From contig PEAD01000002.1 in NCBI GenBank assembly GCA_002753335.1, positions 1-64,000 of the forward strand: DNA of 64,000 bases, given 5' to 3'. This DNA is from Nitrospirae bacterium MYbin3. GTDB lineage: Bacteria; Nitrospirota; Thermodesulfovibrionia; Thermodesulfovibrionales; Dissulfurispiraceae. The notes beneath the pieces were generated by a model. The model searched no databases. It saw only the letters and a list, made by a program, of their open reading frames with translations, and was not told the origin of the DNA. The position numbers were made by a program, and so were the translations under genes. Positions 12,570-20,785 of this stretch are shown in pieces (position 1 is the first letter of the stretch; every line of letters begins with the position of its first letter).

Positions 12570-13901
12570 ATGACCAATAACGAATTTAGGATACTTGTTG
12601 TTGATGACGAGAAGTCGTTTCTTCTTTTGCTCACCAAAATACTTGAGAATGAAGGGTATGCGGTAAAGGGGGTAGTTGATCCGAAAGCTGCTCTGAAAAT
12701 TGCCGATAATTTCATGCCGCATCTTGTGATAACCGACATGAGAATGCCCGAGATGGATGGGCTTGCGCTTATGAACTCGATATCAGGCAAAAACTCAGCA
12801 ACAGAGTTCATCATGATAACAGCATTTGCAACGGTTGAAGGGGCGGTTGATGTTATTAAAAAGGGGGCGGTTGATTACATAACGAAGCCTCTGAAGAATC
12901 CTGAACAGCTGAGAACTGTTGTGGCCAAAGTTTACGAAAGATATAGAAGCCTGAGCGGGGCGGCCGAAAATGAAAGCTTTAAGGACCTGCCCCCTATGGA
13001 AATAATTTTTGCCGGAATGAATGATGTTTTGAAAGAGATAAAACATGTTGCTGCGACCGATGCATCCGTTATCCTTTATGGAGAAACAGGAACCGGTAAA
13101 AGCCTGATAGCAAAAACTATCCATGGGCTCAGCGGAAGGGAAGGCTCTTTTGTTGATATTAATTGCGCGGCGATTCCTGAGAATCTTCTGGAGTCTGAGC
13201 TTTTCGGGTACGAAAAAGGTGCTTTTACCGGCGCGGTCACATCCAAGAAGGGTAGATTCGAGATGGCTAATGAGGGCACCATCTTTTTGGATGAAGTTTC
13301 GGAGATGAGCATTATGCTTCAAGCCAAGCTGCTTAAGGTTTTGCAGGAAAAAACTTTTGAGAGGCTGGGTTCGGTCAACACACTCAAAAGCAACGCCAGA
13401 GTTATTGCTGCGACTAACAGAAACCTTTCTGAACTGGTGTCAGAAAAAAAGTTTAGAGAAGACCTTTATTACAGGCTGAATGTATTTCCAATAAACATAC
13501 CGCCGCTTAGAGACAGAAAAGAACATATCGCTTCGATTGCGTCTTTTATAATACAGGCAGTTGCAAAGCGATTTGGCAAAAATATAAGGGGATTGACCGC
13601 TGAATCGCTTGGCCGGCTTGCTGTATACCCATGGCCCGGCAACGTACGCGAGCTTGAGAACCACATAGAGCGGGGGGTTATTATGACCAAGGGGCAGGAG
13701 TTCTCATTGCCTGAATTCAGCTCCACCGAAATGTCCAATCTTGAGAAAACAAAAGAGACCGACCTTAGGAGCGTCGAAAAGGTTGCGATCGAAAAGGCGC
13801 TGATAAAAACGGACAGTAACAGGAAAAAGGCGGCCGAACTGCTCGGAATATCCCTGCGAGCGCTGCAGTATAAGATAAAAGAATACGGGATTAATCTCTA
13901 G
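12570..13901 (+). CDS. NtrC-family sigma54 response regulator (ZraR-like)
   Basis: A 443-residue regulator with three domains. The receiver (residues 7-120) has phosphoacceptor Asp56 in VITDMRMP and Lys in ITKPLK. The AAA+ domain has GETGTGKS, the sigma54-contacting loop GAFTGA and ATNRNLSEL. The C-terminal Fis-type helix-turn-helix (NRKKAAELLGISLRALQYKI) binds enhancers. All residues needed for sigma54 activation are present. It is paired with the kinase upstream. Candidate targets are the sigma54-like sites at 9683-9764 and 19412-19427. Confidence 0.92.
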   Translation: MTNNEFRILVVDDEKSFLLLLTKILENEGYAVKGVVDPKAALKIADNFMPHLVITDMRMPEMDGLALMNSISGKNSATEFIMITAFATVEGAVDVIKKGAVDYITKPLKNPEQLRTVVAKVYERYRSLSGAAENESFKDLPPMEIIFAGMNDVLKEIKHVAATDASVILYGETGTGKSLIAKTIHGLSGREGSFVDINCAAIPENLLESELFGYEKGAFTGAVTSKKGRFEMANEGTIFLDEVSEMSIMLQAKLLKVLQEKTFERLGSVNTLKSNARVIAATNRNLSELVSEKKFREDLYYRLNVFPINIPPLRDRKEHIASIASFIIQAVAKRFGKNIRGLTAESLGRLAVYPWPGNVRELENHIERGVIMTKGQEFSLPEFSSTEMSNLEKTKETDLRSVEKVAIEKALIKTDSNRKKAAELLGISLRALQYKIKEYGINL

Positions 13902-13970
13902 ATCCGGTAATTGCAGCAAAAAATAGAGTTGTGATAGAATTTCATCTTTATTAAATCTCGGGCGGGGTAT

Positions 13971-14552
13971 ATGAGCACTACAAACATACTGTTTTCAGGA
14001 GTTGGCGGCCAAGGTATAATCTTGGCTAGCAGGCTTGTTGCAAAATGCGCCTTCAATGCAGGCATTATGGTCAAAGAAAGCGAGCTGCACGGCATGGCGC
14101 AGAGGGGCGGAAGCGTTGTAAGCCATGTGCGCTATGGAGATGAAGTGAACTCTCCTCTTATTCCGGCAGGACATGCCGACGTTCTTGTTGCGATGGAAGA
14201 GCTTGAAGGTCTGCGTTACACACATTTCTTAAAAGAGGGCGGCAAGGTGATATTAAATCTCAGAAAGATTCCGCCGCCGAACATTAATCCCTCAACGCCT
14301 TATCCGGATGACGCTCCGGCGAGGCTTGCATCGATGGGTTTTGGTGTCGTTACTCTTGATGCAATGGCTATTGCCAAGGATTGCGGCACACCCAAGGCCG
14401 AAAACATAGTGTTGGTAGGCGCTCTCTCGAACTATCTTGCTTTTGATACACCGCTATGGGAAGAAACAATTAAAGAATCTGTTCCGGCAAAATTTCTGGA
14501 TGCCAACCTTACCGCATTCCATAAAGGCCGAGAAACAACCGCCTTCAAATAA
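13971..14552 (+). CDS. iorB: Indolepyruvate ferredoxin oxidoreductase, beta subunit
   Basis: The 193-residue gamma-domain subunit of 2-oxoacid:ferredoxin oxidoreductases: GVGGQGIILASRLVA at the N-terminus, ESELHGMAQRGGSVVSHVRYG and PLIPAGHADVLVAMEELE are the IorB signature. With IorA it oxidises aryl pyruvates to aryl-acetyl-CoA. IorA (the TPP and ferredoxin subunit) is not encoded in this window. The CoA ligases downstream act on arylacetates, so the locus fits anaerobic aromatic amino acid breakdown. The ribosome site is a G-rich GGGCGGGG just before ATG 13971. Confidence 0.9.
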   Translation: MSTTNILFSGVGGQGIILASRLVAKCAFNAGIMVKESELHGMAQRGGSVVSHVRYGDEVNSPLIPAGHADVLVAMEELEGLRYTHFLKEGGKVILNLRKIPPPNINPSTPYPDDAPARLASMGFGVVTLDAMAIAKDCGTPKAENIVLVGALSNYLAFDTPLWEETIKESVPAKFLDANLTAFHKGRETTAFK

Positions 14553-14557
14553 TTAAG

Positions 14558-15850
14558 ATGTTCTGGCAGCAGGATTTAGAGACCATAGACCGCAAGAGGC
14601 TTGAAGAAGTTCAGACAGGCCGCCTGCAGGACACTGTGCAGCGAATCTGGGACAATGTACCATTTTATCGGGACAGGATAAATTCAGCCGGAACAAAACC
14701 TGAAGATATAAAATCAGTATCCGATATAAAAAAGCTGCCGTTCACCTCAAGAGAGGACCTTCTTAAAAACTATCCTTTCGGACTAGTGGCGGTGCCGCGT
14801 GAAAGCATCGTCAGGGTTCATACTTCGAGCGGCACTACCGGCAAACCCAAGGCTATATTCTTTACTAAAAACGACATTGATAGAGGCGCTGAGCTTATTT
14901 CTCGCTGTCTTGTAATGACCGGAATGAGAAAAAATGATGTGCTGCAGAATATGATGACCTATGGTCTTTTCACCGGAGCGCTTGTCATGCATTACGGGGC
15001 CGAAAAAGTGGGAGTTCTTGTAGTGCCTTCAGGCCCGGGCAATACCGACAGGCAGATAGCTTTGATGCAGGATTTCAAAACTACCGCTATTCATATCACT
15101 CCGAGTTATGCCCTGTATCTCTCGAATGTTTTTATTCGCAAAGGAATAGATCCCCGGAAAGATTTAAATCTGAAGAGGGCTTATTTGGGGGCAGAACCGT
15201 ACTCGGAAGAGACGCGGAAAAAAATCGAGGAATTTTTTGGCATAGACGTATTCAATTCCTACGGCCTCTCCGAGATGAACGGCCCGGGCGTCGCGTTTGA
15301 GTGTCAGGAGAAAAACGGCATGCATCTTTGGGAGGACAACTTCCTGCTCGAAATAATAGACCCTGCAACTGGCGAGCAGGTTTCTGACGGAGAACGGGGA
15401 GAGATGGTCCTCACATCATTATGCCGAGAAGGCATGCCGATAATAAGGTATAGAACAAGAGACCTTGCATCAGTAATGCCGGGGAAATGCCCATGCGGCA
15501 GAACCCATCGCAGAATCACACGTATCACCGGCAGGACCGATGACATGTTTATCGTAAAAGGCGTTAATATCTTCCCGCAGCAGATAGAAAATGTTTTGAT
15601 GGGCATAAAGGGTGTGGCCCAAAATTACCTGATTGTGCTCGAATCGCTTGACCACATGACTGTTCAGGTCGAAATAGAGAAAGAGTTGTTTGACGGAAAT
15701 GTAACGCATCTGGTCAACCTTCAGAATGCTATTACCGAGAAGCTTAAGAACGAGATACTCGTAAAACCCAAGGTGGAGCTTCACGAACCCGGCAGCCTGC
15801 CGGCAAGTGAAGGAAAGGCCCAAAGGGTTATCGACAACAGAACCCTATAA
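14558..15850 (+). CDS. paaK: Phenylacetate-CoA ligase, copy 1
   Basis: A 430-residue adenylate-forming enzyme that makes phenylacetyl-CoA (or a related aryl-acetyl-CoA) from acid, ATP and CoA. The AMP-binding P-loop [11 protein letters not shown] (about residues 88-98), YGLSEMNGPGVAFEC, and the C-terminal lid CGRTHRRITRITGRTDDM with VKGVNIFPQQIE are present. It starts 5 bp after iorB and is followed by a tandem-ACT protein. A second ligase with the same layout lies at 16320. Run in reverse, such enzymes can conserve ATP during amino acid fermentation; that is inference. Confidence 0.92.
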   Translation: MFWQQDLETIDRKRLEEVQTGRLQDTVQRIWDNVPFYRDRINSAGTKPEDIKSVSDIKKLPFTSREDLLKNYPFGLVAVPRESIVRVHTSSGTTGKPKAIFFTKNDIDRGAELISRCLVMTGMRKNDVLQNMMTYGLFTGALVMHYGAEKVGVLVVPSGPGNTDRQIALMQDFKTTAIHITPSYALYLSNVFIRKGIDPRKDLNLKRAYLGAEPYSEETRKKIEEFFGIDVFNSYGLSEMNGPGVAFECQEKNGMHLWEDNFLLEIIDPATGEQVSDGERGEMVLTSLCREGMPIIRYRTRDLASVMPGKCPCGRTHRRITRITGRTDDMFIVKGVNIFPQQIENVLMGIKGVAQNYLIVLESLDHMTVQVEIEKELFDGNVTHLVNLQNAITEKLKNEILVKPKVELHEPGSLPASEGKAQRVIDNRTL

Positions 15851-15863
15851 CAGGGAGGTGGCT

Positions 15864-16280
15864 ATGGGTGAGCTAAAGCAGTTATCGGTCTTTGCAGAAA
15901 ACAAGCCGGGCAAGATCGAAAAAATCACAAAGGCGCTGGCTGATGCGGGCATAAATATTTTAGCCATATCAATATCAAGCAGCGGTGATTTCGGGGTGAT
16001 TAAATTTATAGTGGATAAATGCGATGATGCTTTGAAGAAACTTAAGGAAGCAGGCTTTACAGCATCTCTGAACGATGTTCTCGGCATCGAGCTTCAGGAC
16101 AGGCCCGGAGGGCTTCACTCTGTTGTTCAGGCGCTCGGGAACCGCAGCATCAATGTCGAAAACGCCCATGTATTTGTTGCAGGATCGAGAGACAGGGCGT
16201 ATCTCATCATAGAAGTTGACGATATAAACCATACCCGGGAACTCCTGAAAAACGATGGTTTGACCTTTTACAACTCGTAA
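15864..16280 (+). CDS. Tandem ACT-domain protein, copy 1
   Basis: A 138-residue protein made of two ACT domains (residues 4-65 and 72-135; first LSVFAENKPGKIEKITKAL, second GIELQDRPGGLHSVVQAL). ACT pairs bind amino acids and act as regulatory modules. A strong GGGAGGT lies 4 nt before ATG 15864, which sets the start. Always next to a phenylacetate-CoA ligase here, it may sense phenylalanine or other aromatic amino acids for this pathway. It is paralogous to 17633-18064. Confidence 0.88.
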   Translation: MGELKQLSVFAENKPGKIEKITKALADAGINILAISISSSGDFGVIKFIVDKCDDALKKLKEAGFTASLNDVLGIELQDRPGGLHSVVQALGNRSINVENAHVFVAGSRDRAYLIIEVDDINHTRELLKNDGLTFYNS

Positions 16281-16319
16281 GAGATTTTAGATTAAATTTT
16301 ATTCGCAAGGAGCTTTGAT

Positions 16320-17621
16320 ATGATTTGGGACAAGAAAGCGGAATGCATGACGCAAAAGCAAAGAGAATCTCTTCAGCTTGAGCGGATGCAAAAAACAGTT
16401 AAGTACGTTTATGAAAAAGTGCCGTTTTATAAAAAACGTTTTAATGAGTCGAAAATAAAACCTGCCGAAATAAAGAGCCTTGCCGATATCAGCAAGCTGC
16501 CGTTTACGGCTAAAGCTGATTTAAGGGAGGGCTATCCGTTCGGCATGTTCGCTGTTCCGCGCGAGCAGATAGTCGAGATACACACCTCATCCGGAACCAC
16601 CGGAAAGCCTGTGGTTGCCGGATACACAAGAAACGACCTCGCAATGTGGGGTGAGGTGATGGGGCGCACGCTCACAATGATAGGCGCAAATCAAAATGAT
16701 GTCATACAAAACTGCTACGGATACGGATTATTTACGGGCGGACTCGGTATTCATTACGGGGCACAAAGAATCGGCGCTACGGTTCTGCCGATATCTGCAG
16801 GACAGACCAAGAGGCAGCTTCAGGTTATGCAGGATTTCGGCTCTACGATTCTTACCTGCACCCCGTCTTACGCACTATATCTTGCCGAGGTTGCGGAGGA
16901 AGAAGGCATCACCGCCAAAAAGCTTAAACTGAAGGCGGGTTGTTTTGGGGCAGAGATGTGGACCGAAAAGATAAGAGATGAAATAGAAAAAAGGCTGCAT
17001 CTTACGGCTCTGAACATTTACGGCCTTACAGAAATAATCGGCCCTGGAGTTGCTCAGGAATGTCCTAAAAAGAACGGACTGCATATTGCCGAAGACCATT
17101 TCTATCCTGAGATAATATCTCCTGATACCCTTGAAGTTCTTCCTGAAGGCGAAAAGGGAGAACTGGTGCTAACAGGCATAACTCGCGAAGGAATGCCTAT
17201 GATTCGCTTCCGCACAAAAGATGTAACCGCTCTGCGGCGCGGCAAATGCGGATGCGGTAGAACTCTGGTCAGAATGGACAGGATAACTGGCAGAAGCGAT
17301 GACATGCTCAAGATTAGGGGTGTAATCGTATTCCCGTCGAACATAGAAAAGGCGCTGCTTGAAGTTAAAGGCGTGGAGCCTCACTACCAGATAATAGTTA
17401 CAAGGCCTCAATTCCTTGATGAAATAGAGGTGAAGGTCGAGATAACCAAGAAGATGTTTTCGGACGAAGTGAAACATCTCGAAAAGCTAAAGCAAGAAAT
17501 CGAAGACCATATCGAAGAAAAAATAGGCTTGAGGATAAAAGTAACTCTTGTTGAGCCTAAGAGCCTTCCGCGCAGCGAAGGCAAGGCGCAGCGTGTAGTT
17601 GACATGAGAAACTTTAAATAA
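16320..17621 (+). CDS. paaK: Phenylacetate-CoA ligase, copy 2
   Basis: A 433-residue paralogue of the ligase at 14558, with [46 protein letters not shown] and [12 protein letters not shown]. Differences in the substrate-facing segments suggest the two copies prefer different aryl or branched acids (for example phenylacetate against indoleacetate). A clear ribosome site (AAGGAG) precedes ATG 16320. It forms a second ligase-ACT cassette with the gene at 17633, so the region arose by duplication. Confidence 0.92.
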   Translation: MIWDKKAECMTQKQRESLQLERMQKTVKYVYEKVPFYKKRFNESKIKPAEIKSLADISKLPFTAKADLREGYPFGMFAVPREQIVEIHTSSGTTGKPVVAGYTRNDLAMWGEVMGRTLTMIGANQNDVIQNCYGYGLFTGGLGIHYGAQRIGATVLPISAGQTKRQLQVMQDFGSTILTCTPSYALYLAEVAEEEGITAKKLKLKAGCFGAEMWTEKIRDEIEKRLHLTALNIYGLTEIIGPGVAQECPKKNGLHIAEDHFYPEIISPDTLEVLPEGEKGELVLTGITREGMPMIRFRTKDVTALRRGKCGCGRTLVRMDRITGRSDDMLKIRGVIVFPSNIEKALLEVKGVEPHYQIIVTRPQFLDEIEVKVEITKKMFSDEVKHLEKLKQEIEDHIEEKIGLRIKVTLVEPKSLPRSEGKAQRVVDMRNFK

Positions 17622-17632
17622 GGAGCGATGCT

Positions 17633-18064
17633 ATGAAACTGAAACAGATATCCGTTTTTCTCGAAAACAAAAAGGGGCATCTTCTGGAAGTGCTGAATGT
17701 TCTGTCAAAAGCCAAGATAAATATCCGTGCTCTTTCGATCGCTGACACCTCCGATTTTGGGATTCTGAGGCTTATACTGCCTGACCCTGATAAGGCTGCG
17801 AAGATACTTTCCCAAAACAAAATTACGGTCAAAGAAACCGAGGTTATTGCGGTGGGGGTTTCGGATAAGCCGGGAGGCCTTGCCGAAGCGCTTCAGGCAT
17901 TAAACAGCGCAAACCTGAATCTCGAATATATGTATGCGTTTGTAGCGAAATCAAAGGAAAAAGCGGTCGTTGTCTTCCGCACCGAAAACATTAACGCAGG
18001 AATTAAGGCGCTGAAGAAGGCCGGTATTCCTATGCTGAAAGCTGAAGAAATTTACAGAATTTAA
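17633..18064 (+). CDS. Tandem ACT-domain protein, copy 2
   Basis: A 143-residue two-ACT protein (ISVFLENKKGHLLEVLNVL, then AVGVSDKPGGLAEALQAL), paralogous to 15864-16280. AGGAGCG is placed 7 nt before the ATG. It lies 11 bp after the second ligase and 3 bp before the HD-GYP gene. A ligand-sensing role in aromatic amino acid or arylacetate metabolism is inferred from context only. Confidence 0.88.
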   Translation: MKLKQISVFLENKKGHLLEVLNVLSKAKINIRALSIADTSDFGILRLILPDPDKAAKILSQNKITVKETEVIAVGVSDKPGGLAEALQALNSANLNLEYMYAFVAKSKEKAVVVFRTENINAGIKALKKAGIPMLKAEEIYRI

Positions 18065-18067
18065 AGC

Positions 18068-19312
18068 TTGCACTCTATCCATAAGAAACTTGCCGCACGT
18101 CTGATAATTGCGTGGTTTGTGTTATCTGTTGTTATAGGTGCGGCCGTTTATTTTATCGAACACGAGAAGATAGACGACTTTGTCGTAAACCTTGCTACTG
18201 ATGCGGCAAAAGAGTTTGTGACAGATGAGGTCAACTACATCAATAATCCTGCAGGTTATGCAACCCTTCACCAAAAGAGCATGGAGCATCTTGCGAAAGG
18301 CAATTTTGTTGTTGTCGAATTTTATGACAAAAATAAAAATCTTGCAATCGAAATCTCAAAGCCGGGCTACGAAGCTGTCGAAAAACATCTTAATACTTAT
18401 AAGCATACTTTTCTTATAGCCGATACAATACAATACGAAAAAGTTCATATCGGAAACGAAATGTATGTCCGTGTTATCACCCCACTTAAGGCAAACGGAT
18501 TGATTATGGGGTATTTTGAAGGGGCGTACAGGGTTGAACCTAGAATAATGTCGGACATCAACAGCCGGGTTGTTTTTTCTTTGGTTCAGGTAGTGGCTAC
18601 GGTATTCATCGCAACAATAGTTCTTTATCCTATAATTATCTCTCTGCATAAAAACCTGATTCGATATTCGACCGACCTGTACAATGCAAATATCGGGATG
18701 CTTGAAGTTCTCGGAAACGCTATAGCCAAAAGGGACAGCGACACAAATGCGCATAATTACAGGGTCACGCTCTATTCGATAAAGCTTGGCGAAGCGCTCA
18801 AACTTAACAGAGAAGGTATGCAGGAGTTGATAAAGGGGGCCTTTCTTCACGATGTGGGGAAAATAGGAATAAGCGACTCCATTCTGCTAAAGCCGGGAAA
18901 ACTTACCGAAGATGAATTTGAGATTATGAAAACGCATGTTCTGCATGGCATCGAAATAATAAAAAATTACGGTTGGTTGCAGGATGCGGCAAACGTTGTC
19001 AGTAATCATCATGAGAAATATTCAGGAACAGGATATATGCACGGATTGAAAGAAAACGAGATACCGATTACCGCCCGCATATTTGCTGTTACCGATGTTT
19101 TTGATGCGTTGACCTCTAAGCGTCCATACAAAGAGCCGTTTTCTTTTCGGGAATCAGTAGAAATATTGATTCAGGGCAAAGAAAATCATTTTGACCCCGC
19201 AATAATTGACGCGTTTAATAAAATAGCCGCGACCCTCTATAAAGAGTTCAGCAATGCTGATGAGTCGGCATTGAAAAAGATGCTGAGAGAGCTGATTCTT
19301 AAATATTTTTAA
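18068..19312 (+). CDS. Membrane HD-GYP domain protein (putative c-di-GMP phosphodiesterase)
   Basis: A 414-residue protein: membrane helix (about residues 11-30), periplasmic sensor region (about 30-175), second helix (about 176-197), then HD-GYP. The HD pair is in GAFLHDVGKIGI; LLKPGKLTEDEF and FDALTSKRPYK are family blocks. The GYP tripeptide reads GYM (HHEKYSGTGYMHG), a change at a residue used to recognise the domain, so activity should be checked. The start is TTG 18068, four bases after the preceding stop and without a ribosome site, suggesting translational coupling to the ACT gene. Confidence 0.85.
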   Translation: MHSIHKKLAARLIIAWFVLSVVIGAAVYFIEHEKIDDFVVNLATDAAKEFVTDEVNYINNPAGYATLHQKSMEHLAKGNFVVVEFYDKNKNLAIEISKPGYEAVEKHLNTYKHTFLIADTIQYEKVHIGNEMYVRVITPLKANGLIMGYFEGAYRVEPRIMSDINSRVVFSLVQVVATVFIATIVLYPIIISLHKNLIRYSTDLYNANIGMLEVLGNAIAKRDSDTNAHNYRVTLYSIKLGEALKLNREGMQELIKGAFLHDVGKIGISDSILLKPGKLTEDEFEIMKTHVLHGIEIIKNYGWLQDAANVVSNHHEKYSGTGYMHGLKENEIPITARIFAVTDVFDALTSKRPYKEPFSFRESVEILIQGKENHFDPAIIDAFNKIAATLYKEFSNADESALKKMLRELILKYF

Positions 19313-19411
19313 GCAGCAGACTTTGCATTTATGCAAGGCCGGAACCCTCTATTAGCAGTTCTGCAAAATATCTGTTTAATTAATTCTATTAAAATTCAAT
19401 AATATTTTGTC

Positions 19412-19427
19412 TGGCATGAATCATGCA
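19412..19427 (+). promoter_or_regulatory. Sigma54-type promoter of the 19460-20133 genes
   Basis: TGGCATG-N4-ATGCA with exact GG-N10-GC spacing (GG 19413-19414, GC 19425-19426) differs from consensus TGGCACG-N4-TTGCA at two bases. The start would be near 19438, 22 nt before ATG 19460 and ahead of its AGGAGGG ribosome site. Confidence 0.6.
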
Positions 19428-19459
19428 AAATCTTTTCTGCGAAACAAAAGGAGGGCAGG

Positions 19460-19783
19460 ATGAAAATGGAAGCGGCTGCAAAAAAAGGATTTTATATAGG
19501 AGGCGGAGCAGGATTGGCTCTTTTTGCGGTAATCGGCTTGCTACCAGGTTCTTTTGTAGGAGGCATAATAGGCCTGAACATTGCGGCAAAGATCTTCGGT
19601 TTATCCCTAAATACCGAACTTATGCCAAGGATGATCGTGGCTTTTTTTATGGTTTTTGGAGTGATGATATCGGCTATAGTTTTTATGCTCGGTTCGGCCT
19701 TGCTAGGTCTTATTGCAGGCCAGCTTATTGATTTTCTTTCGCGGGGGAAAGAGGCCTTGAGGGTTCCGGTAAAAATGAAATGA
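19460..19783 (+). CDS. Small glycine-rich membrane protein, paralogue 1
   Basis: A 107-residue protein with about three hydrophobic segments (residues 9-27, 30-44 and 60-92). A GLLPGSFVGGIIGLNIAAKIFG motif is matched by GILPGFSFGGYAAIMILKKLFG in the next gene, so the two are tandem paralogues (not quoted further). An ideal AGGAGGG precedes ATG 19460. The stop overlaps the next start (ATGA). I do not recognise the family. The sigma54-type promoter suggests expression under a specific stress or nutrient signal. Confidence 0.72.
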   Translation: MKMEAAAKKGFYIGGGAGLALFAVIGLLPGSFVGGIIGLNIAAKIFGLSLNTELMPRMIVAFFMVFGVMISAIVFMLGSALLGLIAGQLIDFLSRGKEALRVPVKMK

Positions 19784-20133
19784 AGGTGCAAAGTAACAGC
19801 CCTATAAAATGGGGCATAAGAGCAGGAGCTATAATCGGGGGTCTTATCTTTCTGTCTTTTGGAATCTTGCCGGGATTTTCTTTTGGTGGATATGCGGCAA
19901 TAATGATTTTGAAAAAACTGTTTGGCGGACCTCTCGAACCAACTCTATTTACTCGGATGGTTGTTGCGTCAGGAATTGCCTCAGGTATTTTATCCGCTTT
20001 TGCCGCATGCATCAGCGCAGGCGCAATTTTAGGCGCTTCGGCTGGATGGTGCTTATATAGGACACAAATCGGTGTTTTAGCAGGCAAGGAATCGAACGAA
20101 GATAAAGGCATAAAAGAATTTGAGCCTGTATGA
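19780..20133 (+). CDS. Small glycine-rich membrane protein, paralogue 2
   Basis: A 117-residue membrane protein paralogous to the preceding one, with matching LPG...GG and LF/FTRM(V/I)VA blocks and two or three hydrophobic helices (about 12-30, 34-45 and 58-88), then a polar acidic tail. It starts in a 4-bp ATGA overlap, so both are made in step and may form a hetero-oligomer. Function unknown. Confidence 0.72.
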   Translation: MKVQSNSPIKWGIRAGAIIGGLIFLSFGILPGFSFGGYAAIMILKKLFGGPLEPTLFTRMVVASGIASGILSAFAACISAGAILGASAGWCLYRTQIGVLAGKESNEDKGIKEFEPV

Positions 20134-20182
20134 TGCATGTCATAAAAATATATCCCGAGAGTGTTGTACCATAAAATCATGT

Positions 20183-20237
20183 CCTGAAGGGTTCAGGAAG
20201 AATTTGTGGCTAACAGCCCTCCGTTTCTGAAACGGAG
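20183..20237 (+). promoter_or_regulatory. Two-hairpin leader ahead of the gene at 20256
   Basis: Hairpin 1: CCTGAA-GGG-TTCAGG (20183-20197). Hairpin 2: CTCCGTTT-CTG-AAACGGAG (20219-20237), both perfect. The second ends a few bases before the AGGAGGA ribosome site. I cannot match this to a known riboswitch class. It may be a cis-regulatory leader or a terminator/attenuator for the upstream membrane-protein operon. Confidence 0.4.
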
Positions 20238-20255
20238 AAAACAGGAGGATATAGT

Positions 20256-20693
20256 ATGGAATGCCCATCGTGTGCACCTATCAAACCGGCAGCACCGGAA
20301 AATGCGTCAGACTACAGGCTGACTCACTGGCCGATTCAAATCAAACTTATGGGTACGGTTATCCCTTTTCTTGAAAACGCAGACCTTTTGGTTGCTGCCG
20401 ACTGCACCGCTTTCGCAGCGCTCAATTTTCAGGACCGTTTTTTAAAGAACAAGAAAGTGCTTATCGGCTGCCCCAAACTTGATGATGCAACTTCGTATGT
20501 CGAGAAGTTTACCGAGATATTCGGCAACGGAACTGTTCAAAAAGTAACCTGCCTCAGGATGGAAGTGCCGTGCTGCGGCGGCATGACGGCGGTTCTCAGA
20601 GAGGCTATTAAAAGGTCAGGCAAGAATATACCTTTTACAGAAATAGTTATCAGCATTAAAGGGGACCTTTTGAGCGAAAAACAGATTGCGTAG
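20256..20693 (+). CDS. Domain of iron-sulphur-cluster-associated protein, ferredoxin part absent
   Basis: A 145-residue protein resembling the C-terminal domain that often follows two [4Fe-4S] ferredoxin motifs in anaerobes: THWPIQIKLM, DLLVAADCTAFAALNFQDRFL, VLIGCPKLDDATSYVEKFTEIF, MEVPCCGGM and VISIKGDLL. Conserved cysteines remain (AADC, IGCP, VPCCGG), and MECPSC opens the protein. The ferredoxin module itself is missing, so this is a stand-alone version. Function is unknown; a redox or cofactor-handling role is guessed from the family's company. A strong ribosome site and a structured leader precede it. Confidence 0.68.
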   Translation: MECPSCAPIKPAAPENASDYRLTHWPIQIKLMGTVIPFLENADLLVAADCTAFAALNFQDRFLKNKKVLIGCPKLDDATSYVEKFTEIFGNGTVQKVTCLRMEVPCCGGMTAVLREAIKRSGKNIPFTEIVISIKGDLLSEKQIA

Positions 20694-20702
20694 AAATTCA
20701 TC

Positions 20703-20732
20703 GAATAGGCAGTCTGTTTAGCCTGCCTATTC
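20703..20732. terminator. Hairpin between 20693 and the LysR gene
   Basis: Perfect 10-bp arms (20703-20712 and 20723-20732) with a 10-nt loop. It begins 10 bp after the upstream stop codon, where a terminator belongs, but no T-run follows. It lies 29 bp before the LysR -10 box, so it could also be the autoregulatory binding site of that regulator. Confidence 0.5.
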
Positions 20733-20785
20733 AATGTGTATAAGATAATGTTTGTTTGCGTATAATAAATTTTTATGTTATATTT

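Noticed and set aside
19321-19380. Hairpin-containing region after the HD-GYP gene considered as a c-di-GMP riboswitch
   Set aside because: The conserved GEMM bases are missing; only a 6-bp stem with a 2-nt loop is present.
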